From Desulforamulus ruminis DSM 2154 (GTDB lineage: Bacteria; Bacillota; Desulfotomaculia; Desulfotomaculales; Desulfotomaculaceae), in the NCBI RefSeq assembly GCF_000215085.1, contig NC_015589.1:744001-808000 (forward strand): a stretch of DNA of 64,000 nt. Reading direction: 5' to 3'. This document shows positions 7,114 to 14,994 of this stretch, in pieces. The position numbers and the translations under genes were made by a program. The notes under the pieces were generated by a model that saw only the letters and a list, made by a program, of their open reading frames with translations, was not told where the DNA came from and did no database searches. Position 1 is the stretch's first letter. Every line of letters begins with the position of its first letter.

Positions 7114-8265
7114 TTGTTAGCCATTATAAACGGCAATATTTTTACTATGGCAGGGCCGCCGCTGAAAAAAGGAACCCTGTTAATTGAAGGAAAGAAGATT
7201 TTAAAAGTCGGGCTGGAGGTACCGGTTCCCATCGGCACGGAAATCATTGACGCTTCCGGAAAGATTGTCATGCCGGGATTGATTGATGCCCATACTCATG
7301 TGGGGATTGCCGAAGAAATTTACCGCATTGAGGGAGACGACACCAATGAAACCACAGATCCGGTAACCGCTCATTTGAGAGCGGTCGATGCGGTCAATCC
7401 CGCTGATCTTGCTTTTCAGGACGCCCTGACCGGAGGGGTTACCACCCTGGTGACCGGTCCGGGAAGCGCCAACATTGTGGGTGGCGAGATGGTAACCATG
7501 AAAACCCACGGGGCGGTGGTGGATGATATGGTCCTCCGTTTTCCTGCGGGTCTGAAATGTGCTCTGGGGGAAAACCCCAAGCGGGTTTATGGCGGCGGTC
7601 AAAAAATGCCTGTGACCCGGATGGCCTCGGCGGCACTGTTAAGAGATACTTTGGTGGCGGCACAAAACTACCTGGATAAAATACAACACTCCGTAACCCA
7701 TGAAAGCAGTCCGCCGGAACGGAGCTTAAAAATGGAAGCGGTGGTTCGGGTTCTGAAGGGTGAGGTGCCCTTAAGGGTTCACGCTCATCGGGCCGATGAC
7801 ATTATGACGGCGGTGCGGATTGCCAAAGAATTTAGCCTGGAATTAATTGTTGAACACTGTACAGAAGGACATTTAATTGCACCCTGGCTGGCTTCCGCCG
7901 GAATCAAGGCGGTGGTTGGCCCCATTATCAGCAACCGGGCCAAAGTGGAACTGATGAACCGGAGCCTGGAGACGGCTTTATCCTTATATCAGGCGGGAGT
8001 TCCCTTTGCCATTATGACCGATCATCCGGTTGTTCCCATTCATTACCTGAGTCTTTCTGCGGCCCTGGCGGTAAAAGGCGGTCTGCCTGAAGAAGAAGGA
8101 TTGAAGGCGATCACCATTTATGCTGCCAAAATATTGGGCATCGACCACCGGGTGGGTTCTCTGGAACCCGGGAAAGACGCCGATATTATCATTCTTGACC
8201 GTTCCGTATTGGATCCTGCCCACCGGGTTGAGCAGGTACTGGTTGAAGGATGTCGGGTTATATAA
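7114..8265 (+). CDS. Amidohydrolase (metal-dependent hydrolase)
   Basis: Amidohydrolase-superfamily enzyme of the imidazolonepropionase-like group (COG1228), cytosolic. Metal ligands are visible: the DAHTHVG motif (HxH near residue 57), His in RVHAHRADD, His in VEHCTEGH and the Asp of MTDHPV. The C-terminal GSLEPGKDADIIILD returns to the composite beta domain as usual. An ATG at 7108 is only 2 bp from GGAGG (7101-7105), whereas TTG 7114 is 8 bp away and yields MLAIINGN, the more typical start, so TTG is chosen. It probably forms an operon with the upstream C26 hydrolase. The substrate is unknown. Confidence 0.88.
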   Translation: MLAIINGNIFTMAGPPLKKGTLLIEGKKILKVGLEVPVPIGTEIIDASGKIVMPGLIDAHTHVGIAEEIYRIEGDDTNETTDPVTAHLRAVDAVNPADLAFQDALTGGVTTLVTGPGSANIVGGEMVTMKTHGAVVDDMVLRFPAGLKCALGENPKRVYGGGQKMPVTRMASAALLRDTLVAAQNYLDKIQHSVTHESSPPERSLKMEAVVRVLKGEVPLRVHAHRADDIMTAVRIAKEFSLELIVEHCTEGHLIAPWLASAGIKAVVGPIISNRAKVELMNRSLETALSLYQAGVPFAIMTDHPVVPIHYLSLSAALAVKGGLPEEEGLKAITIYAAKILGIDHRVGSLEPGKDADIIILDRSVLDPAHRVEQVLVEGCRVI

Positions 8266-8300
8266 GAACGTGAAAAATTTTCCAAAAAAATTTTTTTCTT

Positions 8301-8328
8301 GAAGGAATTACAGTACTTCCCGTCGAAA
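8301..8328 (+). promoter_or_regulatory. SigH-type promoter with a 0A-box-like site ahead of spo0F
   Basis: GAAGGAATT (8301-8309) fits the SigH -35 pattern RNAGGAWWW exactly; after 12 bp GTCGAAA (8322-8328) fits RNNGAAT in all but one base. CGTCGAA (8321-8327), within the -10, differs by one base from the Spo0A box TGTCGAA. Bacillus spo0F is known to be transcribed by SigH and controlled by Spo0A. Confidence 0.55.
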
Positions 8329-8398
8329 AGAAAAACCATAAATGGTAATAAGTGACTTTTATACCATTTTGTCACAAAATGTCGGGAGGAGTAGAAAA

Positions 8399-8806
8399 AT
8401 GAAAAATACCCTTGATGTTTTGATAGTGGACGATCAGGCAGGCGTTCGATATCTTCTGGAAATACTGGTCAAAGAATCAGGTCATAATGCTTATACCGCG
8501 CAAAATGGTGTTGAAGCAGTGGAAAAAGTTCAAATTATTAAACCGGATCTAATTTTTATGGATGTTCGCATGCCGGTAATGGGTGGGCTTGAAGCACTGG
8601 GAAACATTAAGAGAATATCACCGAATACCGAGGTAGTCATGATGACGGCTTACAGTTCTGAGGATACGGCCGCCGTGGCCCTGCAAAAGGGTGCGTTGAA
8701 GTGTATGAGCAAACCTTTTGATGTTGAGGAGATTAAAGCCTTACTAGAGAATTTTGTCTGGAATTCCGATCCTTATGAACAGGCCTGTTTGGAAAACTAT
8801 GCCTAA
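8399..8806 (+). CDS. spo0F: Sporulation phosphotransferase Spo0F-like response regulator
   Basis: Single-domain receiver protein, 135 aa, resembling Spo0F of the sporulation phosphorelay. Phosphorylation pocket: D11, D12, phosphoacceptor D55 (IFMD), T83 (MMTAY) and K105 (SKPFDVEEI). The DDQAGVRYLLE opening, the KPDLIFMDVRMP block and the GALKCMSKPFD end are close to Bacillus Spo0F. The frame is open back to 8342, but GGGAGGAG (8384-8391) sets ATG 8399 as start. It is monocistronic with a SigH-type promoter and a strong terminator. A CheY-like role is the alternative; Clostridia often lack a classical phosphorelay. Confidence 0.85.
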   Translation: MKNTLDVLIVDDQAGVRYLLEILVKESGHNAYTAQNGVEAVEKVQIIKPDLIFMDVRMPVMGGLEALGNIKRISPNTEVVMMTAYSSEDTAAVALQKGALKCMSKPFDVEEIKALLENFVWNSDPYEQACLENYA

Positions 8807-8809
8807 CGT

Positions 8810-8857
8810 AAGTTCTCGTCAGATTTCAAAGGAGATCACTGACGGGAGCTTTTTTTT
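8810..8857 (+). terminator. Terminator after spo0F
   Basis: AAGTTCTCGTCAG pairs with CTGACGGGAGCTT across a 16-base loop, followed by seven T. Confidence 0.9.
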
Positions 8858-8910
8858 AGGCTGGTTCCTCCATGATCCAAAATCCATTTATAAGAGATGG
8901 TGCTAGTTTA

Positions 8911-9004
8911 AATAGAACACGGATTTAACGGATTATACGGATTTTCACGGATATTAAAAAAATCCGTGAGAATCCGTGGAAATGCGCAAAATCCGTGTTC
9001 TATT
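8911..9004. repeat. CGGAT-iterated imperfect palindrome, copy B
   Basis: A 94-bp element that begins AATAGAACACGGATTTAACG and ends AATCCGTGTTCTATT, with inner units GATTATACGGATTTTCACGG and AATCCGTGAGAATCCG. It is the cleanest of the three copies and near-perfectly self-complementary. It sits between the spo0F terminator and a small membrane protein gene and interrupts no gene. Confidence 0.9.
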
Positions 9005-9076
9005 GGTTTTTCTTTGTTTTGGCGCTTTATAAACTGGTAATACTACAAGTATTTACTAGTGGGGTTGGTTATCATA

Positions 9077-9295
9077 ATGATGCAACAGTTTGCCCATCAG
9101 GCCTTCGCTCTGATCCTGGTAGCCCTGATCTTTTTGACTTGGGTTTGGCTGGGCTGTAAAATGATGAAAACCATTCCGTCCATCACTCAAAGACTGGGTT
9201 GGGGTGAAACCCCGGGACTGGTGGCGGCAGTCTTTGCCCTCTGGCCGTTGTTCGCCCTAACGTACCAGCTTTTTCGATTTATTCTTCCCTCCTAG
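9077..9295 (+). CDS. Small membrane protein
   Basis: I do not recognise this 72-residue protein. It has a hydrophobic stretch from about residue 8 to 27 (FALILVALIFLTWVWLG) and a second near the C terminus (GLVAAVFALWPLFALTYQLF), separated by a short basic loop, so it is likely a two-span membrane protein. The frame is open from GTG 9059, but neither start has a strong ribosome site; ATG 9077 with GGGG upstream is slightly better. A good terminator follows directly. No operon partner is close. Confidence 0.5.
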   Translation: MMQQFAHQAFALILVALIFLTWVWLGCKMMKTIPSITQRLGWGETPGLVAAVFALWPLFALTYQLFRFILPS

Positions 9296-9307
9296 AATTT
9301 TAGCCGA

Positions 9308-9336
9308 GACCCCTGCTTTTACAGGCGGGGGTCTTT
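9308..9336 (+). terminator. Terminator after small membrane protein gene
   Basis: GACCCC pairs with GGGGTC (with extra G-C pairs at the top) followed by a short T run. The hairpin loop also carries the -35 of the next promoter. Confidence 0.75.
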
Positions 9337-9346
9337 GCTATATAAT
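9318..9346 (+). promoter_or_regulatory. SigA promoter of the tsaE operon
   Basis: TTTACA (9318-9323), 17 bp, then TATAAT (9341-9346). The -35 lies inside the loop of the preceding terminator. Expected start of transcription is near 9353, about 55 bp ahead of tsaE. Confidence 0.75.
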
Positions 9347-9406
9347 AACCATAGTCTTGTTGTAAGAGCATATTTTAAATGGAATTCATAATATGAGGTT
9401 AAATGA

Positions 9407-9913
9407 ATGGAAAATATTGTAGCACAGAGAGAACCACTGATGGTTGAAACCTTTTCCCCGGCAGGGACGGCTGCCCTGGGGGAAAAACTGGCTCCACTCC
9501 TGCAAGCTGGAGATATCCTTTGCCTCAATGGCGATCTGGGAGCCGGCAAGACCTCCTTTTCCCAAGGAGTTGCCTTGGGGCTGGGGGTGAGGGACCACGT
9601 AACCAGTCCTACCTTTACCTTAATTAATGAATACCAAGGCCGGTTGCCTTTGTATCACTTTGATGTCTATCGTCTTGAAGTTCCGGAAGACATGGAGGAT
9701 CTGGGCTATGAGGAATATTTTTATGGCTCGGGTGTATGTCTTATTGAGTGGGCCAACAAGATTGAGCCCTTACTGCCCCGGGAACGATTGGTGATAACCC
9801 TAACCAGGGAAGAGACGGCGGAGGACCGCAGAAGGATCACCTTTTCCCCCTTAGGAGAACGGTATCAACCGCTGGTGGAGGAGTTGAGCAAACTTGTTCG
9901 TACTGGGAATTGA
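9407..9913 (+). CDS. tsaE: tRNA threonylcarbamoyladenosine biosynthesis ATPase TsaE
   Basis: P-loop ATPase that drives the TsaB-TsaD complex which places threonylcarbamoyl on A37 of ANN-decoding tRNAs (t6A). The Walker A motif is seen as GDLGAGKTSFSQG near residues 44-56, followed by VTSPTFTLINEY and YHFDVYRL, both typical of the family, and the GVCLIEWANKIEPLLP segment. Length (168 aa) is slightly above the usual 150. ATG 9407 follows GAGGTT. tsaB starts within its last 20 bp, and rimI and tsaD follow, forming the conserved tsaE-tsaB-rimI-tsaD operon. Confidence 0.95.
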   Translation: MENIVAQREPLMVETFSPAGTAALGEKLAPLLQAGDILCLNGDLGAGKTSFSQGVALGLGVRDHVTSPTFTLINEYQGRLPLYHFDVYRLEVPEDMEDLGYEEYFYGSGVCLIEWANKIEPLLPRERLVITLTREETAEDRRRITFSPLGERYQPLVEELSKLVRTGN

Positions 9914-10607
9914 AGCAGCCACACCGGTGGCCGGGGTGGCTGTTGTGGAGAAGGGCAGGATTATGGCCGAACGATTGGTCAACAACCGCCGTACTCATTC
10001 CGTTAACTTGCTGCCCATGATCAAAGCAGTGATTGAAGAGTCCGGAATTACCCCTGCTCAAATTAACGGCATTGCCGTGTCCTCAGGGCCGGGTTCCTTT
10101 ACCGGGCTTCGTATTGGCATGACTACGGCAAAAACCCTGGCACTGGTTTGGCAGGTTCCGATCATCGGGGTATCCACCCTGGAGGCTCTGGCCCTGCCGC
10201 TGGCGGCCCGGGGACAGGTGGTTTGTCCTATTCTAAACGCAAGGAAGAATGAGGTTTATGCCGCTATCTATAAAGGCACCGCAGACCGACCTCAATTGCT
10301 GCTGGGTCCCCTGGCAGTGAGCATCAAAGAACTGGCGCATGGGCTGGAAGCATGGGCTGGCGCCGTTACCTTCCTGGGTGACGGGGTACCCGAATTTAAG
10401 GAGCAGCTCCTGCAATTGCTGGGGGAGCGGGCTCTGTTTGCGCCTCAGTCGGCTCTGCTGCCCAGAGGGGGCGCGGTAGCTGAGCTGGGCTACCTTGAGT
10501 TGGCCCGCCATGGAGGCATGACGCCTTTGGCATTGACTCCCGAATACATTCGACCTTCCGAAGCGGAAGTGAAATTATCGGCCCAATGTAACAAAGTAGG
10601 TGAATAA
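9894..10607 (+). CDS. tsaB: t6A biosynthesis protein TsaB
   Basis: Inactive paralogue of TsaD and its dimerisation partner in t6A synthesis. The protein (237 aa) has the ASKHA-fold opening FVLGIEAATP and the GSFTGLRIGMTTAKTLA segment diagnostic of TsaB/YeaZ, followed by NARKNEVYAAIY. TTG 9894 lies 10 bp behind GGAGGAG (9877-9883) inside the end of tsaE, giving a 20-bp overlap and likely translational coupling. rimI begins directly at the base after its stop codon. Confidence 0.95.
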   Translation: MFVLGIEAATPVAGVAVVEKGRIMAERLVNNRRTHSVNLLPMIKAVIEESGITPAQINGIAVSSGPGSFTGLRIGMTTAKTLALVWQVPIIGVSTLEALALPLAARGQVVCPILNARKNEVYAAIYKGTADRPQLLLGPLAVSIKELAHGLEAWAGAVTFLGDGVPEFKEQLLQLLGERALFAPQSALLPRGGAVAELGYLELARHGGMTPLALTPEYIRPSEAEVKLSAQCNKVGE

Positions 10608-11141
10608 ATGAGTTATCAACTGGTGGATATGATCCCGGAGCATATTCCCGCAGTGTTGCAGATTGAACAAATTTCTTTTCCTACTCCCTGGTCCCAGCAG
10701 GCCTTTACTTATGAAATAACCAACAATCATTTTGCCCATTATTTGGTTGCCCTGCAGGGGGAGGAAGTAGCCGGCTATGCCGGCATGTGGATGGTGCTGG
10801 ATGAAGCCCATATCACCAATGTGGCGGTTCACCCGGAGCACCGGGGGAAGAAGCTGGGGCAGGCCTTGATGTGCGAAATGATGAGAAGGGCCGTCTTAAG
10901 GGGGGCGGTTCGCATGACCCTGGAGGTAAGGCCCTCCAACACAGTGGCCCGGGAATTGTATAAAAAGCTGGGTTTTAAGGAAAAGGGACTTCGCAAGCGT
11001 TATTATACGGATACCAACGAGGATGCCATTATTATGTGGGTTGATTTAAGCGGCGGGGACAGTGCTTCCGCGTCCGGCGACAACCTGCAGCATCCAGAAA
11101 AGACCGGAGGAAAAGATGAGCATAACCGTTCTAGGCATTGA
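10608..11141 (+). CDS. rimI: Ribosomal protein S18 alanine N-acetyltransferase RimI
   Basis: GNAT acetyltransferase that acetylates the N-terminal Ala of ribosomal protein S18. The domain spans about residues 3-145: [10 protein letters not shown] at the front, [19 protein letters not shown] for the acetyl-CoA loop, [19 protein letters not shown] and the [13 protein letters not shown] end are all RimI hallmarks. The last 30 residues ([18 protein letters not shown] and on) are a non-conserved tail that exists because the frame runs 26 bp into tsaD. ATG 10608 follows tsaB immediately. Confidence 0.94.
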   Translation: MSYQLVDMIPEHIPAVLQIEQISFPTPWSQQAFTYEITNNHFAHYLVALQGEEVAGYAGMWMVLDEAHITNVAVHPEHRGKKLGQALMCEMMRRAVLRGAVRMTLEVRPSNTVARELYKKLGFKEKGLRKRYYTDTNEDAIIMWVDLSGGDSASASGDNLQHPEKTGGKDEHNRSRH

Positions 11142-12198
11142 AACATCCTGTGATGAAACCTCTGCGGCCATACTGGTGGACGGGGTGGATTTGCGATCCA
11201 ATATCATTGCCTCTCAGATTGATACACATAAAAAATTTGGCGGTGTGGTTCCCGAGGTGGCTTCCCGGAAGCACCTGGAAAATGTGAACCCGGTTATCCT
11301 GGAAGCGCTGGACAAAGCCGGTGCGACCCTGGCTGATCTGGATGCTGTGGCGGTAACTTACGGGCCCGGCCTGGTAGGGGCCCTGCTGGTGGGTGTGGCA
11401 GCGGCCAAAGCGCTGGCCTATGCGCTGGACATTCCGCTGATTGGCGTTAACCACCTGGAAGGTCATATTTCAGCCAATTTTCTGGTTCGTCCGGAGCTGG
11501 AATTTCCTTTGCTTTGCCTGGTGGTTTCCGGGGGACACACGGACCTGGTTTACATGCCTCACCGGGGAAGTTACCAGCTTCTTGGGCGTACCCGGGATGA
11601 TGCGGCCGGAGAGGCTTTTGACAAAGTAGCCAGGGCCATGGGGCTGGGTTACCCCGGAGGCCCCCTGATTGATAAACTGTCCAAGGAAGGAGACCCCAAC
11701 GCCATAAAGCTTCCCCGGGCATTTCTCGAGGAGGGAAGCTTGGATTTCAGCTTCAGCGGCCTCAAATCGGCGGTGCTCAACTATTTAAACCGGGCCGGCC
11801 AGCGAAAAGAAGAAGTGAACAAGGCCGATCTTGCCGCCAGCTTCCAGCGGGCGGTGGTGGAAGTTTTGGTAGAGAAGACCTTTATCGCTGCCCAGGGCTG
11901 CGGGGTGAAAACCATTATGCTGGCGGGAGGTGTGGCAGCCAACCGGAGCCTGCGGGAACGGCTGCTGCTAAGGGCGGCAGAGGCGGGCTGCCGGGTGGTC
12001 TTTCCACCCTTGGACCTGTGTACCGATAATGCGGCTATGATTGCCTGTGCCGGTTACTATAAATACTTGAGAAGTGATTTTGCCGGTTTAACCCTGAACG
12101 CAGTTCCGGGTTTAGCCCTTGGGCAGGATCAGTATGAGGGACCGGAGAATCAGGGACAAATGTCCTTGGAAAGTAGACATAAAGAGAAGAAAATTTGA
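11116..12198 (+). CDS. tsaD: t6A synthase subunit TsaD
   Basis: Catalytic metal-binding subunit of tRNA N6-adenosine threonylcarbamoyltransferase (formerly Gcp). The sequence has [13 protein letters not shown] at the N terminus, the metal ligands in [10 protein letters not shown] (HxxxH), [10 protein letters not shown], the [17 protein letters not shown] signature, FSFSGLKSA and [12 protein letters not shown]. The frame is open from 11062, but CGGAGGA fixes the start at ATG 11116, giving 360 aa, overlapping rimI by 26 bp. It ends the operon; no clear terminator is seen in the next 250 bp. Confidence 0.96.
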   Translation: MSITVLGIETSCDETSAAILVDGVDLRSNIIASQIDTHKKFGGVVPEVASRKHLENVNPVILEALDKAGATLADLDAVAVTYGPGLVGALLVGVAAAKALAYALDIPLIGVNHLEGHISANFLVRPELEFPLLCLVVSGGHTDLVYMPHRGSYQLLGRTRDDAAGEAFDKVARAMGLGYPGGPLIDKLSKEGDPNAIKLPRAFLEEGSLDFSFSGLKSAVLNYLNRAGQRKEEVNKADLAASFQRAVVEVLVEKTFIAAQGCGVKTIMLAGGVAANRSLRERLLLRAAEAGCRVVFPPLDLCTDNAAMIACAGYYKYLRSDFAGLTLNAVPGLALGQDQYEGPENQGQMSLESRHKEKKI

Positions 12199-12228
12199 AT
12201 TAAAAACTTTGTTCTGTGGAAGATTCTC

Positions 12229-12246
12229 TGTGGATAATGTGGATAA
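12229..12246. other. Two abutting consensus DnaA boxes
   Basis: TGTGGATAA occurs twice without a gap (12229-12237 and 12238-12246); both are exact complements of the DnaA box TTATCCACA. A third weaker relative, CTGTGGAAG, lies 20 bp upstream and TGTTAATAA lies downstream. The 12199-12444 gap is otherwise AT-rich spacer. There is no dnaA/dnaN context, so this would be an accessory DnaA cluster. Confidence 0.5.
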
Positions 12247-12444
12247 GTCTGTTAATAACTTGATAAATAAGGACTTTTCTTGTGTATATCAATGAGCTTT
12301 AAAATCCGAACGATGGCTGGGAAAGGGGTATTAATTTTTTATTATATTGTTATACAAGGTAGGAACTACAAGCTTTCTGTAGAATACATTTAAATTTATA
12401 CAGCATACTTTAATTTTAGTACGGGAGTACGGAGGTGTAGAGAC

Positions 12445-13749
12445 TTGAGCACATACTGGGATGCCCATCATGAAACCATGTCCCGGGACCAGTTGGCGGA
12501 GATTCAATTAAAAAGATTAAAAGCATTGGTGGAAAAGGTTTATACTTCGGTGCCTTTTTATCGTCAGGCTTTTCAAGAAAAGGGGATTACCCCGGGGGAG
12601 ATTCATTCCCTGGAGGATTTAAGAAAATTGCCCTTTACAACCAAGAAAGATTTAAGAGATACTTATCCCTTCGGCCTTTTTGCAGTGCCCCGCAGTGAAA
12701 TTGTGCGGATGCATGCCTCTTCGGGTACCACCGGTAAACCCATTGTGGTGGGTTATACTAAAAAGGACCTGGATAACTGGGCCGACCTGGTGGCCCGTTG
12801 TTTTGTGATGGCCGGGGGCACCCGGGAAGATGTGGTTCAGAACGCCTATGGCTACGGTTTGTTTACCGGGGGACTGGGCATTCATTATGGGGCCGAGCGG
12901 CTGGGAGCCACCATTGTTCCCATTTCCGGCGGCAATACCGCCCGTCAGATCATGCTGATGCAGGATTTTGGCACCACCATTTTAACAGCCACCCCGTCCT
13001 ACACCCTGTTCCTGGCGGATGAAATGATTGCTCAGGGACTGGACCCCCATACCCTGCCATTGAAGGCCGGCATTTTTGGTGCTGAACCCTGGTCCAACAA
13101 TATGCGTGTGCAATTAGAGGAAAAGCTGGGGATCATCGCCCACGATATCTATGGTTTAAGCGAAGTGCTGGGACCCGGGGTAGCCATGGAGTGCCCCTAT
13201 AAAAACGGGCTCCATATTTTCGAAGATCATTTTATTCCGGAAATCATTGATCCGGAGACAGAGCAACCGCTACCTTACGGCCAAAGGGGTGAACTGGTCT
13301 TTACCACCTTAACCAAAGAGGGTTTCCCTGTCATCCGTTACCGTACCAGGGACATTTCCGCTTTATATCCTGAGAAATGCGCCTGCGGACGCACTCATAT
13401 CCGCATGGAGAGAATTACCGGACGTACCGACGATATGCTCATTATCCGGGGTGTGAATGTATTCCCGTCCCAAATTGAAAGCGTATTGCTGGAGTTCGGG
13501 GAAACCGAACCTCATTACCTGCTGGTGGTGGACCGGAAGGCTGCCATGGATGATCTGGAGATCCAAGTTGAATTATCCAGTTCCATGTTTTCGGATAAAA
13601 TCGCCGGCCTGGAGGTTCTGGAAAGAAGGCTCAGAGAGCGAATTCTAAGTGTTCTAGGAATTTCTGCTAAGATCAAGCTGGTGGAACCGAAATCTTTACC
13701 ACGCAGTGAAGGGAAAGCGAAACGAATTATTGATAAGAGGGAAATATAA
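12445..13749 (+). CDS. paaK: Phenylacetate-CoA ligase
   Basis: AMP-forming ligase that makes arylacetyl-CoA from an aryl acetate, CoA and ATP. The 434-aa length is standard. ATP-binding motif: [14 protein letters not shown] (around residue 91). Other features are [15 protein letters not shown], the [10 protein letters not shown] segment, the zinc-like [22 protein letters not shown] hinge and an [12 protein letters not shown] end with the catalytic-type Lys. TTG 12445 is 7 bp behind GGAGGTG (12431-12437). An ACT-domain gene follows 26 bp later, the pair seen in anaerobes that process arylpyruvates with indolepyruvate oxidoreductase; that oxidoreductase is not here. Confidence 0.93.
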   Translation: MSTYWDAHHETMSRDQLAEIQLKRLKALVEKVYTSVPFYRQAFQEKGITPGEIHSLEDLRKLPFTTKKDLRDTYPFGLFAVPRSEIVRMHASSGTTGKPIVVGYTKKDLDNWADLVARCFVMAGGTREDVVQNAYGYGLFTGGLGIHYGAERLGATIVPISGGNTARQIMLMQDFGTTILTATPSYTLFLADEMIAQGLDPHTLPLKAGIFGAEPWSNNMRVQLEEKLGIIAHDIYGLSEVLGPGVAMECPYKNGLHIFEDHFIPEIIDPETEQPLPYGQRGELVFTTLTKEGFPVIRYRTRDISALYPEKCACGRTHIRMERITGRTDDMLIIRGVNVFPSQIESVLLEFGETEPHYLLVVDRKAAMDDLEIQVELSSSMFSDKIAGLEVLERRLRERILSVLGISAKIKLVEPKSLPRSEGKAKRIIDKREI

Positions 13750-13775
13750 TCCAAGAAGATAAGGGGGGCGTTAAG

Positions 13776-14207
13776 GTGCGCGTGCAGCAGATTTCCATTT
13801 TTCTGGAAAACAAGAAGGGTCGCCTGGCCAAAGTAACGGAAGTGCTTGGAGAAAACGATATTAACATTCGTGCCCTTTCCATCGCGGATACCACGGACTT
13901 TGGTATTCTTCGTCTCATTGTGAATAAACCCCAGTTGGCCTATCAGGTGTTACGGGAAAACGGGTTTACGGTAAGTACCACCGATGTGATTGCTGTGGAA
14001 GTTACGGATGAGCCGGGAGGCTTAAGCAATATCCTCCAGCACCTGGATCAGGTGGGCATCAACATTGAATATCTTTATGCTTTTGTAACCCAGACAGCCA
14101 GCGCTGCTTTAATCGTATTCCGGGTTGAGCAGGTAGACGAGGCGATCAAAGTACTTCAGAAAAACGGGGTGCGCATTGTTTCTGGAGAAGAAGTTTATCA
14201 AATGTGA
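13776..14207 (+). CDS. Tandem ACT-domain protein
   Basis: A 143-aa protein built of two ACT domains in tandem: residues about 3-68 ([21 protein letters not shown]) and about 70-140 ([20 protein letters not shown]). ACT pairs bind amino acids and usually regulate metabolic enzymes. GTG 13776 follows AAGGGGG. It lies 26 bp after paaK, an arrangement common in anaerobes, so it likely senses an aromatic amino acid and modulates CoA ligase or its partners; that role is inference. A terminator follows. Confidence 0.88.
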   Translation: MRVQQISIFLENKKGRLAKVTEVLGENDINIRALSIADTTDFGILRLIVNKPQLAYQVLRENGFTVSTTDVIAVEVTDEPGGLSNILQHLDQVGINIEYLYAFVTQTASAALIVFRVEQVDEAIKVLQKNGVRIVSGEEVYQM

Positions 14208-14213
14208 TGAAAC

Positions 14214-14241
14214 AAAAATCCTTCCTCCGGGAAGGGTTTTT
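14214..14241 (+). terminator. Terminator after ACT gene
   Basis: AAAAATCCTTCC pairs with GGAAGGGTTTTT around a 4-base loop. Confidence 0.85.
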
Positions 14242-14308
14242 GATCTTTTTATCAAGGGAATGTTCACTGTGAACCTGGGCCAGACTAAAATTTTTTAGAG
14301 GAGAACCA

Positions 14309-14911
14309 TTGAATAGCAAAGAGCAAATCCGCAAGCAAATGATAAAAATGAGGGATTCATTGGACCAGCGGCAGGTTCGGGAAAAAAGCCGGCTGATCCA
14401 GGAACATTTGGTGAACCTGGATATTTACCGTGCCGCCAATAAAATGATGGTTTATCTTGACTTCCGCCAAGAGGTTTATACCGGCGACCTGGTCAGGGAA
14501 GCGCTGAAAGAAGGCAGGGCCGTAATGGTACCGGTGGCCAGGGCCAACGATAAATCCATAACTCCTTCCCGGCTGCTGAATCCCTCCGAAGACTTAATCC
14601 CGGGCTTGTACGGCATCCTGGAGCCCCGTTCCGGCGCTTTCAGACCGGTAAAGCCCGAGGAACTGGATCTGGTGCTTGTACCCGGCGTGGCTTTTGATCC
14701 CGCGGGAAACCGCCTGGGCTATGGCGGCGGATACTTTGACCGGTTTATACCCCGGTTGAAAAAGGAAGCCGTTACCGTGGCCTTAGCCTATGAATTTCAA
14801 ATGGTGCCGGACTTAAGTTCCATAACCGGGCCCCATGACCAGCCGGTTCATTATATCATCACCGAAGACCGGGTAAGGCAATGTTTTCCCCGGCAAAATA
14901 CCCTCCCATGA
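14309..14911 (+). CDS. 5-formyltetrahydrofolate cyclo-ligase
   Basis: ATP-dependent enzyme (MTHFS, YgfA family) that converts 5-formyl-THF to 5,10-methenyl-THF in one-carbon metabolism. The 200-aa protein shows the family features: an N-terminal Arg-rich helix (KEQIRKQMIKMRDSL), MMVYLDFRQEV, the VPGVAFDPAGNRLGYGGGYFDRF signature with the ATP-binding GYGGGYFDR and the C-terminal HDQPVHYIIT. TTG 14309 follows AGAGGAG. It ends at a strong terminator shared with the opposing operon. It is probably monocistronic. Confidence 0.94.
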   Translation: MNSKEQIRKQMIKMRDSLDQRQVREKSRLIQEHLVNLDIYRAANKMMVYLDFRQEVYTGDLVREALKEGRAVMVPVARANDKSITPSRLLNPSEDLIPGLYGILEPRSGAFRPVKPEELDLVLVPGVAFDPAGNRLGYGGGYFDRFIPRLKKEAVTVALAYEFQMVPDLSSITGPHDQPVHYIITEDRVRQCFPRQNTLP

Positions 14912-14946
14912 TGGCGAGCATTCATTGCCAGGGGAGGGTATTTTTT
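14897..14946 (+). terminator. Terminator after 5-FTHF cyclo-ligase gene
   Basis: AATACCCTCCC pairs with GGGAGGGTATT over a long loop, then six T. It overlaps the stop codon and stands between convergent transcripts. Confidence 0.9.
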
Positions 14947-14994
14947 CATGTGACCTCAATGTGGGGTCAAGTGTTTAATAGATTCGCTTTTTCC

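Noticed and set aside
12229-12246. Chromosome origin at the DnaA-box pair
   Set aside because: No dnaA, dnaN, gyrB or rpmH neighbours; two boxes are too few for oriC.
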